This document shows, in pieces, positions 1-6,362 of a stretch of DNA of 9,524 nucleotides. The number at the start of each line of letters is the position of its first letter. The first letter of the stretch is position 1. The position numbers and the translations under genes are program-made. The stretch comes from CAYFUL01 sp964346375. GTDB lineage: Bacteria > Bacillota > Clostridia > Tissierellales > Peptoniphilaceae. The notes under the pieces were generated by a model. That model ran no database searches. It saw only the letters and a program-made list of their open reading frames with translations, and was not told the origin of the DNA. Where the stretch lies: contig CAYFUL010000053.1 in NCBI GenBank assembly GCA_964346375.1, positions 1 to 9,524 of the forward strand, given 5' to 3'.

Positions 1-70
1 CCTTCAGGGACTCGAACCCCGGGCTTACCGGTTATGAGCCGGGCGCTCTAACCAAGTGAGCTAAAGGCCC
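1..70 (-). tRNA. tRNA with anticodon CAT (elongator Met or Ile2), 3' end cut by window edge
   Basis: Read on the minus strand from position 70, the acceptor strand GGGCCTT is followed by TA, a D-stem GCTC/GAGC, an anticodon loop CTCATAA and a T-loop TTCGAGT. The T-stem is CGGGG/CCCTG. The returning acceptor strand AAGG is visible, and the last three paired bases, discriminator and CCA lie beyond position 1. The anticodon is CAT. The loop CTCATAA occurs both in elongator tRNA-Met and in tRNA-Ile2, where C34 is changed to lysidine, so identity is left open; it is not the initiator form. The outermost anticodon-stem pair (27-43) is a C-U mismatch, which is slightly unusual. The gene has its own promoter just upstream. 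Confidence 0.93.
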
Positions 71-93
71 CTGTAAGGGAAACTTACCTATCT

Positions 94-122
94 AGTATAG
101 CAACAGTAATTTTAATAGTCAA
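94..122 (-). promoter_or_regulatory. sigma-A promoter of the tRNA-CAT gene
   Basis: On the minus strand there is a -35 box TTGACT (117-122), a 17-base spacer, and a -10 box TATACT (94-99). Each hexamer differs from consensus by one base. The expected start is near 87, about 17 bases before the tRNA 5' end. It lies between the helicase stop codon and the tRNA, so the tRNA does not depend on helicase transcription. Confidence 0.85.
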
Positions 123-161
123 CTGTTTTTTTACAAATCTTTTAAATTTGCCTGAAAAATT

Positions 162-1994
162 TTACACTCCTTTAAATATTTCCCCCACAAATCTACTTGG
201 TATATCTTCTGATTTTTCTCCAGGTATAAAAAAGTAAAGTCCCTTTTTTGCCCTTGTCATTGCTACATAGAGTAATCGCCTTTCCTCTTCTAATAGAGTA
301 TTATTCCCCTTCCGATATGCCTCTATACTACCAGAGCTAGGTAGATTTTCCTCTATTAGATCCACTAAAAACACATTGTCAAACTCTAGTCCCTTTACCC
401 CATGAATGGTAGATAGTTTTAAATTTGCCCTTGATCCACTTTGCCTTTTTATTAAATCCTCAAGATACTTTAATCGTCCTATAAAAAGATTCCAATCAGG
501 TTCATTTTTCCCAACCTCTTTTAATATATGAACATACTGCTCTAAACTATACCTTGAATACCCAAGCCTATCTGCCGTATGAGCAAGGTACTCGCCGTAG
601 TTTAATCCATCTACAATAAAATTAAGGGCATCAATGGTCTTTAGACCCTTTAATTTTTTAAAGTCATGGTATAGCTCTAAAATATTTCTATAATAAAAAC
701 TAGAGAGTTCTGGATACTGTAAAAGGGTTTTAAATACATCTGTACAAGGTGAATTTTTCTTTATAAATCCAATATGCGCCTTTGAAATAAATCCCTTCAT
801 CTTGTAGTAGATTTCAGAATAGAGTTCAATATTACCTGTGTCCTTTGAAAACTCCATTATATTTAAAATATCCCTTACGACAAAATGGCTAATAAATTTT
901 ATTGAGGTATCCCTTATGGAAAATTCAATACTCTTTCGCTCAAAATACTCAATTAATGGAAGTGCCGATATATTATTTCTATATAGTACTGCATTTGTCC
1001 CCTCGGTTAGATTTTTATGAATATAGGAACATTGGTAGGACCTATCTACATACTTAACTAACTTTACCTGCTTCTCCTTTGGATTTTCAGTAAAGAGATT
1101 TTTTTCATACCTACTTTTATTCTTCCCAATAAAACCCTTTGCCGCTTGAACTATGTATCCATCAGACCTAAAATTTTCCTCCATATAGTAAATAGAAAGA
1201 TCCTTAAAGGTATTTTTTAGCCCCAATAATTCCGAAGGGTCTGCCCCTCTAAAACCATAGATGGATTGGTCATCGTCGGCTACAATAAAAATATTGTTCT
1301 CCTTTTTTAACATATATTTAATAAGGGCAAATTGGGCAACGGAAGTATCCTGCCCTTCGTCAAGCTGTATAAAGTCAAAATAATTTCTATACTTAGTTCT
1401 AATGGAAGAGTTGGACTTTAAAATATCTAGGGCAAGTAAAATCATATCATCAAAGTCGAAAAAATTCCCCTTTGCCTTTATTTTTTCGTATCCATGGTAA
1501 ATTTCTGGGAACTTTCTAAAAACAGACCTTTCCTTTCCAAAGTCCTCTGGAGTTAGGAGAAGATTTTTACAAAGTCCAATTTCACCAACTAGAGTTTCAA
1601 GCCTATCATCCGTTAAATAACCATTGCCTAAATCCCTGTATAGATTTCTTAGAACTAGGTACTTATTAAATTTTTTATTCCCCTCAACTAAATTATAGGT
1701 CTTATTAAATTCCCTTCCATAATCTCGTAAAATGGAAAAGGCAAAGGAATGGATAGTAGAAAAAACAGGAGGATAGTCTGAATTAAAATTCCTCTTAAAT
1801 CTATTTTCCATTTCCATGGCAGCATTTTTTGAAAAAGTTATAGATAGAATTTTTCTAGGGTCAACGCCCCTACTAACTAATCTATCAATTCTATTAAGAA
1901 GAATAGTAGTCTTTCCCGCCCCGGGAACAGCCAGAACAAGGGCAGGACCTTTAAAATGGTTTGCTGCCTTAATTTGAACATCAGTTAATTTCAT
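162..1994 (-). CDS. UvrD/PcrA/Rep-type superfamily 1 ATP-dependent DNA helicase
   Basis: This 610-residue protein carries the full set of SF1A helicase motifs: Q-motif around Gln7 (LTDVQ), Walker A AVPGAGKTT (22-30), motif Ia ITFSKNAAMEM (52-62), Walker B LDEGQD (211-216), motif III ADDDQSIYGFRGA (239-251), motif IV EENFRSD (272-278), motif V with TIHGVKGLEF (about 529-538) and motif VI ERRLLYVAMTRAK (571-583). The family unwinds DNA 3'-to-5' using ATP in repair, replication restart or removal of recombinase; which job this paralogue does cannot be told. It ends about 25 residues after motif VI and is shorter than housekeeping PcrA/UvrD (about 720-740), lacking their C-terminal extension, so it is probably a secondary UvrD-like helicase and not pcrA itself. 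GGTGAG sits three bases before the ATG. It is transcribed divergently from tRNA-Ser. Confidence 0.95.
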   Translation of the reverse strand: MKLTDVQIKAANHFKGPALVLAVPGAGKTTILLNRIDRLVSRGVDPRKILSITFSKNAAMEMENRFKRNFNSDYPPVFSTIHSFAFSILRDYGREFNKTYNLVEGNKKFNKYLVLRNLYRDLGNGYLTDDRLETLVGEIGLCKNLLLTPEDFGKERSVFRKFPEIYHGYEKIKAKGNFFDFDDMILLALDILKSNSSIRTKYRNYFDFIQLDEGQDTSVAQFALIKYMLKKENNIFIVADDDQSIYGFRGADPSELLGLKNTFKDLSIYYMEENFRSDGYIVQAAKGFIGKNKSRYEKNLFTENPKEKQVKLVKYVDRSYQCSYIHKNLTEGTNAVLYRNNISALPLIEYFERKSIEFSIRDTSIKFISHFVVRDILNIMEFSKDTGNIELYSEIYYKMKGFISKAHIGFIKKNSPCTDVFKTLLQYPELSSFYYRNILELYHDFKKLKGLKTIDALNFIVDGLNYGEYLAHTADRLGYSRYSLEQYVHILKEVGKNEPDWNLFIGRLKYLEDLIKRQSGSRANLKLSTIHGVKGLEFDNVFLVDLIEENLPSSGSIEAYRKGNNTLLEEERRLLYVAMTRAKKGLYFFIPGEKSEDIPSRFVGEIFKGV

Positions 1995-2009
1995 TTTCTC
2001 ACCAATATA

Positions 2010-2015
2010 ATTATA
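2010..2015 (-). promoter_or_regulatory. probable -10 element of the helicase gene
   Basis: On the minus strand a perfect TATAAT lies 15 bases before the helicase ATG. No convincing -35 box is seen 16-18 bases upstream, so only the -10 is marked. A start here would give a leader of under 10 bases and leave the GGTGAG ribosome binding site (1998-2003) at the very 5' end of the mRNA. A start further upstream cannot be excluded. Confidence 0.4.
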
Positions 2016-2059
2016 CTAAATAAATCTTGCGGAAACCTGTGAATTAAAATAATATTTAC

Positions 2060-2088
2060 TTGAAATTTACAAATACCTATGCTAGAAT
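2060..2088 (+). promoter_or_regulatory. sigma-A promoter of tRNA-Ser
   Basis: TTGAAA (2060-2065), a 17-base spacer and TAGAAT (2083-2088) form a good sigma-A promoter. The predicted start is near 2095, about ten bases before the mature tRNA 5' end, which is typical for a monocistronic tRNA gene. Confidence 0.8.
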
Positions 2089-2104
2089 AACTTATATTGT
2101 TCGT

Positions 2105-2195
2105 GGAGAAATACCCAAGTGGCTGAAGGGGCTCCCCTGCTAAGGGAGTAGATCTTTAACGGGATGCGAGGGTTCAAATCCCTCTTTCTCCGCCA
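2105..2195 (+). tRNA. tRNA-Ser (anticodon GCT)
   Basis: This class II tRNA has acceptor GGAGAAA paired with TTTCTCC, discriminator G and an encoded CCA (2193-2195). The anticodon stem-loop is CTCCC/CTGCTAA/GGGAG, giving anticodon GCT, which reads AGC and AGU. A long variable arm, expected for serine, follows (GATCTTTAACGGGATGC). The T-loop is TTCAAAT within a GAGGG/CCCTC stem. It has its own promoter and terminator. Confidence 0.96.
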
Positions 2196-2209
2196 AATAA
2201 ATGAATTGG

Positions 2210-2232
2210 AATCACCTATATGGTGATTTTTT
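2210..2232 (+). terminator. rho-independent terminator after tRNA-Ser
   Basis: Stem AATCACC (2210-2216) pairs with GGTGATT (2222-2228) around a TATAT loop and runs into six T residues (2227-2232). It lies 15 bases after the tRNA CCA and ends that transcript. Confidence 0.8.
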
Positions 2233-2238
2233 ATGCAA

Positions 2239-2267
2239 AAAGCTCTATGGTAGTTCCATAGAGCTTT
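2239..2267 (-). terminator. strong hairpin, likely terminator of the toxin-antitoxin operon (possibly bidirectional)
   Basis: A perfect 12-bp stem, AAAGCTCTATGG (2239-2250) with CCATAGAGCTTT (2256-2267), surrounds a five-base loop. On the minus strand it is followed by a T-run formed by the A residues at 2237-2241, so it suits termination of the minus-strand toxin operon. On the plus strand the T-tract is interrupted (TTTCTTATTTAT) but could back up the tRNA-Ser terminator. It sits between converging transcripts. Confidence 0.75.
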
Positions 2268-2272
2268 CTTAT

Positions 2273-2320
2273 TTATAGATTAAACATTTTTTCAACTTCA
2301 TCAGCAGTATAATGTTTCAT
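2273..2320 (-). pseudogene. 15-codon stub resembling the start of an excisionase/MerR-type HTH protein
   Basis: Minus-strand codons from ATG at 2320 read MKHYTADEVEKMFNL and then stop at TAA (2273-2275), directly before the terminator hairpin. The pattern YTADEV.KM.N resembles the opening helix of small helix-turn-helix proteins of the excisionase/MerR type, where the recognition helix would follow. There is no clear ribosome binding site and the rest of the domain is absent. I read it as the leftover 5' end of a deleted gene. It may also be a chance open stretch. Confidence 0.3.
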
Positions 2321-2349
2321 ATTGCACTTTTTTTAAAGATATTTCTTTA

Positions 2350-2730
2350 CTACTGGTTTCCTAATTTTTCAACTACATATCTTTTAAATACTTCTTTACT
2401 CATTTTCCCACTGGCAATATCTAGACCTAGTGTAATTAATTCTTTGTCACTCCAGTTAATATCATAGTCATTTTCCTTCAAAAGTATTGTTAAAACCAGA
2501 ATTCCAATTCTTTTATTACCATCAATAAAACAGTGATTTTTTATTAAAGAATAGCTAGTATTAATAATCTTATCTAACTCATCAGTATATAATTCTTCGC
2601 CATCAAAAGTAGCATACGCGCTTTCAATAGCCGATTCCAAAAGTCCTTCATCTCTTAGTCCTTTTGTTCCTCCTGATTTTTCAATTAGCATCTCCTGTAA
2701 TTTTATAACTAAAGATTTTGATAATTTCAT
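2350..2730 (-). CDS. doc: Doc (death-on-curing) family toxin, Fic fold
   Basis: The protein is 126 residues, the same length as phage P1 Doc. It contains the Doc form of the Fic motif, H66-C-F-I-D70-G-N72-K73-R74, with His and Asp at the same residue numbers as the H66/D70 motif of P1 Doc. Upstream lies the family's N-terminal region with GLRDEGLLESAI (24-35). Known Doc toxins phosphorylate elongation factor EF-Tu with ATP, halting translation; that activity is inferred here from the intact motif. The ATG overlaps the antitoxin stop codon (ATGA, 2727-2730), and the bases before it contain no strong ribosome binding site. Translation is therefore probably coupled to the antitoxin and kept below it. 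The partner is a RelB/DinJ-type protein and not the usual Phd. Confidence 0.92.
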   Translation of the reverse strand: MKLSKSLVIKLQEMLIEKSGGTKGLRDEGLLESAIESAYATFDGEELYTDELDKIINTSYSLIKNHCFIDGNKRIGILVLTILLKENDYDINWSDKELITLGLDIASGKMSKEVFKRYVVEKLGNQ

Positions 2731-2963
2731 TTTGCAAGTTCTTTAAAGGCGTCAATATGATCATCCACAAAATCTTCAGCTTCACTAAATATTCTATCCT
2801 CATCATTTAAAGAAATTTTAAAGGGAATTGATTTTTCACGAACAGCCTGTCTTAAAAAGACATTAATTGCACTAGACATATTCATTCCTAATTCAGAAAA
2901 AAGTATATCAGCTTCCTTTTTTAATTTATCATCTATTCGAATACTCACAGTCGTATTTGCCAT
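2727..2963 (-). CDS. RelB/DinJ-family antitoxin, ribbon-helix-helix
   Basis: This 78-residue protein opens with the RHH strand TTVSIRID (4-11), followed by helix KLKKEADILFSELG (13-26) and helix MNMSSAINVFLRQAV (27-41). That order, with GMNMSSAINVFLRQ, is the hallmark of the RelB/DinJ family, in which the N-terminal half dimerises and binds operator DNA. The acidic C-terminal half (DEDRIFSEAEDFVDDHIDAF) would wrap the toxin. AAGGAG at 2971-2976 lies seven bases before the ATG. It is the first gene of a two-gene operon, overlapping the Doc toxin by four bases, and is expected to repress its own promoter. RelB/DinJ proteins classically pair with RelE/YafQ toxins, so a Doc partner is a mixed arrangement. 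Confidence 0.92.
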   Translation of the reverse strand: MANTTVSIRIDDKLKKEADILFSELGMNMSSAINVFLRQAVREKSIPFKISLNDEDRIFSEAEDFVDDHIDAFKELAK

Positions 2964-2982
2964 AATATCACTCCTTGTAATT

Positions 2983-3010
2983 ATCTTACTATTTTTTATT
3001 ACATTGTCAA
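2983..3010 (-). promoter_or_regulatory. promoter of the antitoxin-toxin operon
   Basis: On the minus strand a perfect -35 TTGACA (3005-3010) is followed after 16 bases by TAAGAT (2983-2988), a moderate -10. The transcript would begin near 2976, at the antitoxin ribosome binding site, so the exact -10 is uncertain. Confidence 0.55.
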
Positions 3011-3018
3011 TACATTGT
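3000..3018 (-). promoter_or_regulatory. candidate antitoxin operator: two direct repeats 11 bp apart
   Basis: TACATTGT (plus-strand reading) occurs at 3000-3007 and again at 3011-3018, an 11-base period or about one helical turn. The -35 box TTGACA overlaps the first copy and fills the gap. RHH dimers bind adjacent sites on one DNA face, so this is a plausible autoregulatory operator for the RelB/DinJ protein. Binding is inference. Confidence 0.45.
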
Positions 3019-3127
3019 ACTTATTATTCCATCCCAAAAAATATTTTTCAAATAAATTCTGTATTAAAATCCCTACCCATTTACAAATAATTTACATTGA
3101 CGAGTCGTGGCATAAAAAATCCCAGGG

Positions 3128-3133
3128 TATAAT
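3128..3133 (+). promoter_or_regulatory. -10 element of the lipoprotein operon
   Basis: A perfect TATAAT sits in the stretch AGGGTATAATATAG. No good -35 lies 16-18 bases upstream; the nearest TTGACG (3098-3103) is too far. The leader would be about 65 bases and includes a pure pyrimidine tract (3148-3178) before the AAGGAGG ribosome binding site (3195-3201). Confidence 0.5.
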
Positions 3134-3206
3134 ATAGCTAAGCAGTATTCTTTTCTTTTTTCTTTTTCTTTCTTTCTTAACATAAATAAATACTAAGGAG
3201 GAAATC

Positions 3207-4028
3207 ATGTTTAAGCACTTTAAAATCCTGTTACTGTTATTAATTCCAACTTTAACAGCATGTCAACAGATAGAACAGGCAATAGATGAAACTTTTGCCG
3301 AAAATCCCACTAATAAAACTCAAGCCGAGAATAAAGGAGGCATTTTTGGAATAGATTTATCTTCCCAACCAGTACAGGGAGTTTACTTTATGGATTTTAT
3401 TAACGACGCAAGGGAAAAAATGGGCTTTCAATTTTCTACAGAAACTTCTTCAGCATTAAGGGAATATATTACAGAAAATAATATAGGAGACTATTTAACT
3501 GAGGAGGAAATAATAGAGGTATTTAACTCTATGGATAGTACTAAGGTTTTTGCTGACCCTAATCTACTAGATTCACTAAGGGCAGAAATATTTCAAATGA
3601 CAGGAACCGAAGACGTAGAATTTTTAAACCACCTATATATTAATAAGGATAGATTCTATACAGATATAGTTGTACCAAGTAATAGAGAAATTTCAGATAT
3701 ATACGATTATTGTGCATGGGATAATAAATGGAATGTATCTCCAAATGAGGGCTACGATTATGAAAATGATAAGAAGTACCTCTACCCATTAAAAAATGTG
3801 TCCTTTAAGGCAATGGATAAAATTTACGCAAACGCCGCGACAATATTTTATGAAATGGAAAATTTAAACGAGTATGCCTTTGAACACTCTGACCTTGGAA
3901 TAGATACTATCTATGGCAGGTACTATAGAGACGAATTTTTTTACTATACGATAATAAAAGGCACGCGATACGATTTAAGGGTGTCCTTTGACCAAGAGGG
4001 TAATGTTATAGAAAAGGAGAAAATGTAA
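3207..4028 (+). CDS. secreted lipoprotein of unknown function
   Basis: The 273-residue protein starts with a short lipoprotein signal: positive residues K3-K6, a leucine-rich core (7-13), and a lipobox LTAC with Cys19. It should therefore be lipidated and anchored outside the membrane. Residues 20-45 are a polar linker (Gln, Asn, Glu, Thr rich) typical after a lipobox. The remainder is acidic and rich in Tyr, Phe and Asp, with a C-terminal stretch (about 236-265) of alternating aromatic and charged residues ending in a probable beta hairpin. I recognise no known domain or catalytic motif. AAGGAGG lies five bases before the ATG. The stop codon shares one base with the next start (TAATG), so the two proteins are probably made together and may act together at the membrane. 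Confidence 0.85.
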   Translation: MFKHFKILLLLLIPTLTACQQIEQAIDETFAENPTNKTQAENKGGIFGIDLSSQPVQGVYFMDFINDAREKMGFQFSTETSSALREYITENNIGDYLTEEEIIEVFNSMDSTKVFADPNLLDSLRAEIFQMTGTEDVEFLNHLYINKDRFYTDIVVPSNREISDIYDYCAWDNKWNVSPNEGYDYENDKKYLYPLKNVSFKAMDKIYANAATIFYEMENLNEYAFEHSDLGIDTIYGRYYRDEFFYYTIIKGTRYDLRVSFDQEGNVIEKEKM

Positions 4029-4960
4029 TGAGTATATTTTGGATGATATATAGTTTATTTTTCATGTATGTCTTCCCTGGAATATTTATAAGAATTCCCC
4101 ATGGATATTATAACCCATTAACATCTACAATTTTTTTAGCACTGGGATTTATCCTTTGGATGATCTCTGCATTTTTAATACTAAGTATTCCCATTAGGAG
4201 AGGAAGGCTTAGAAGAAAGTATGTTGATCTACTAGAAAATGGAGTTCCAAGGGAAGCAAATATACTAGAGAGTATAAACTATGGAGTAAAAAAAGGGGAA
4301 GCGCAAATTGAGTTAGACCTTGAATTTAATAACCTTGTAGGAAATAGAGTTACGATCAACTATTCAATAATAGATTCAAAACCCCATCTAAATAGATATG
4401 AAAAGGGTAAAAAGATAAACCTACTTTTAAACCAATATAAACATAACCCTCCATTTATAGTAGCCAATTCAAAAGTAGAAACACCATCAAGTATACCAAT
4501 AGTAATTTGGTTTATATTTCATCTAGTATACATGGTTGGATTTTTCCTCTACTCCTATAAAAAATATAGTAATGGAATGGGATGGAGATTTATTGGTCCA
4601 CAAGCAGCATGGGTTTGGGCGCCAGTAAGTTCCATATTTATAATTGGATTATTTACCTTTGGAATGGAAAAATTTTCAAAAATGATAGAACATGGAAATA
4701 TTAGAAACGACGAGGAAAGTGGCGAACTAATACTCTATGGAAATACAACGACAGGAGAGGTACTAGCCTTTAATCAAACAGGAACCTATATAAATGAACA
4801 GCCGGAGTTTCGCTTTGATATAAAGATAAATGGCAACCACTATACCTATAACCAAATAATACCACTCCACGAAATGCACCAATTGCGAAAAGGACAAGTA
4901 GACATACTCCAACTACCAAGTAGACCACAGATATTTAAAATATTAAATTATATAGGATAA
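4028..4960 (+). CDS. membrane protein with duplicated two-helix plus beta-domain unit (possibly DUF3592-like)
   Basis: The 310 residues fall into two similar halves. Each has two hydrophobic helices (about 4-22 and 33-54; then 156-175 and 192-212) followed by a soluble, beta-rich segment (about 70-147 and 236-307). The soluble parts share a layout: an opening glycine turn with EA/GEV plus leucine, a charged strand (IELDLEF; FRFDIKI), a NG/VG-N turn, then KGKKINLLL in the first and KGQVDILQL in the second, followed by a proline turn. This resembles the DUF3592-type arrangement, which I infer from pattern only; function is unknown. AAGGAG at 4014-4019, inside the lipoprotein gene, serves its ATG, and the genes overlap by one base. 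A strong terminator follows immediately. Confidence 0.85.
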   Translation: MSIFWMIYSLFFMYVFPGIFIRIPHGYYNPLTSTIFLALGFILWMISAFLILSIPIRRGRLRRKYVDLLENGVPREANILESINYGVKKGEAQIELDLEFNNLVGNRVTINYSIIDSKPHLNRYEKGKKINLLLNQYKHNPPFIVANSKVETPSSIPIVIWFIFHLVYMVGFFLYSYKKYSNGMGWRFIGPQAAWVWAPVSSIFIIGLFTFGMEKFSKMIEHGNIRNDEESGELILYGNTTTGEVLAFNQTGTYINEQPEFRFDIKINGNHYTYNQIIPLHEMHQLRKGQVDILQLPSRPQIFKILNYIG

Positions 4961-4966
4961 TAAAAT

Positions 4967-4989
4967 GACCGAAAAATCGGTCTTTTTTT
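4967..4989 (+). terminator. rho-independent terminator of the lipoprotein/membrane-protein operon
   Basis: GACCGA (4967-4972) pairs with TCGGTC (4977-4982) around an AAAA loop, followed by seven T residues (4983-4989). It begins six bases after the membrane-protein stop codon. Confidence 0.9.
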
Positions 4990-5068
4990 ATTTTATCCCT
5001 TTAAAAATTCATCCCCTCTTATACATATTGAAAAATTTTATAAATTTCTCGATAAAATCGATAAACAA

Positions 5069-5097
5069 TTGAATAAAACATTAAAAATCATTATAAT
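5069..5097 (+). promoter_or_regulatory. sigma-A promoter of the SLH adhesin gene
   Basis: TTGAAT (5069-5074), a 17-base spacer and a perfect TATAAT (5092-5097) predict a start near 5104 and a leader of about 35 bases. A weaker alternative, TTGAAA (5028-5033) with GATAAA (5051-5056), also has a 17-base spacer. Immediately upstream of the main -35 is a small inverted repeat TCGAT-AAA-ATCGA (5049-5061), a possible regulator site. Confidence 0.75.
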
Positions 5098-5138
5098 TTA
5101 AACAATACTATAAATATATTATTAAACGGAGGCAAACT

Positions 5139-6362
5139 ACGAAAAAATCATTAAAACTTTTTTGTTTTGTATTTCTATTGTTAGTAATATTTTCATTCCC
5201 TACATTTGCAGCAGAAGTAAATGTTTCAAATGAAGGGGAGCTTCGAACAGCAGTACAAACAGATGGAAATACCATTAATCTTACAGGTAATATTGTGCTT
5301 ATAAGTCCCCTAGAGATTAAGGATAAAACACTTACTATTAACGGAGCATATACAATATCTCCATCTAGCACTTTTAATACAACAGATATTAAAAGTACTA
5401 TGATAATTCTTGATAATTCTACAATTACATTTAATGATGTAACCTTAGATGGAAAAGGCTTAAATAGAATTATCTATACTAAGGGTAGTTCACCAATAAA
5501 TCTAATTAATGCTACCGTTAAAAATGGAAAACCTGGAGAAAATGCAACTCAAAACCCAGGCAGAGGAATATTACTATCAAATAGAAGTAATTTAACTGCA
5601 ACTAATACCAACTTTCTAAATAACACTCCTGGTACAAATATTAATCTAAGTCAATACTCTGGAGAAAGGGATAAAAACGGCGGTTCCATATATTCAGTAG
5701 GAGCAGACACGGTAATTTCTATAACAGGAGGGAAATTTGAAGGAAATAGAGTCGGGGAATATGGCCATGGAGCAGCTATTTATATACAGGATGGTACTCT
5801 AAATATTAGTGGTACTACCTTTGCAGATAATAGCGGACATTATGGCCATGGTGATGCTGGTACTCAAGGAGCAAATATCTATATAAAAGGATCAGCAGTT
5901 GGAAATATCCATAATGTAACTGTAGATATTGCTAAGGGCTTTAATACAGGTGGATTTTTAAGGTCCCTTGGAAGTAATGTAGATATTTCAAATTCAACGT
6001 TTAATATAAAAAGTTTAGGAACTGACTATGGAATTAGTGGTGGAGCTCTTTGTTTTGAAGGGGGAACTTCTACAGTTGCCAATTCAACATTTACAATCAT
6101 AGGAAAATCCATGGTATCCTACGCTGGTGGATTTATTGATATAGTAGGTGGCGAAACTCATACTATTGATAATAATACCATGACTGGTATAGGTAGAGAT
6201 AACGGGCAAGGTACTGCAAATTTTGATGGTGCAATTTGTATAGAAGAAAAATTATATGAAAAACAACCTTCTCCCACAGTTTATATAAAAAATAATACAA
6301 TAAAAGATTTACATGCCGATATTGTGGGAGGAGCAATTGCAATAGGAACAAAAAAAAGATAA
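5139..6362 (+). CDS. adhesin segment 1: signal peptide and beta-helix repeats
   Basis: If read from the ACG at 5139, the segment gives a Lys-Lys start, hydrophobic core (FCFVFLLLVIF) and an AxA-like cleavage site in PTFAA|EV, a classic Sec signal peptide. A start at the in-frame TTG 5178 would remove half of it and has no ribosome binding site, so I reject that. The rest (about 380 residues) is a right-handed parallel beta-helix pattern: short repeats rich in Asn, Thr, Gly and Ile such as NISGTTFADNSG and TVANSTFTIIG, with Gly-Gly-Ala or GHGAAIYI turns reminiscent of polymorphic outer-membrane/adhesin repeats. It ends at TAA 6360-6362 right after the A8 run, but the repeat pattern continues without a gap in the +1 frame. 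Confidence 0.75.
   Translation, partial: TKKSLKLFCFVFLLLVIFSFPTFAAEVNVSNEGELRTAVQTDGNTINLTGNIVLISPLEIKDKTLTINGAYTISPSSTFNTTDIKSTMIILDNSTITFNDVTLDGKGLNRIIYTKGSSPINLINATVKNGKPGENATQNPGRGILLSNRSNLTATNTNFLNNTPGTNINLSQYSGERDKNGGSIYSVGADTVISITGGKFEGNRVGEYGHGAAIYIQDGTLNISGTTFADNSGHYGHGDAGTQGANIYIKGSAVGNIHNVTVDIAKGFNTGGFLRSLGSNVDISNSTFNIKSLGTDYGISGGALCFEGGTSTVANSTFTIIGKSMVSYAGGFIDIVGGETHTIDNNTMTGIGRDNGQGTANFDGAICIEEKLYEKQPSPTVYIKNNTIKDLHADIVGGAIAIGTKKR

Noticed and set aside
838..1020. 60-codon plus-strand open frame
   Set aside because: It lies antisense inside the helicase gene, has no ribosome binding site and no recognisable protein pattern.
2105..2350. Integrated element at tRNA-Ser with attachment-site duplication
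   Set aside because: No second copy of the tRNA 3' end and no integrase are visible in the window.
5108..5371. 87-codon minus-strand open frame
   Set aside because: It is antisense to the adhesin signal peptide and start region, which have a convincing coding pattern.
6350..6362. Programmed ribosomal frameshift at the A8 run
   Set aside because: The required shift is +1 and not -1, no stimulatory hairpin is evident, and a second unrelated break downstream would still prevent the full protein.
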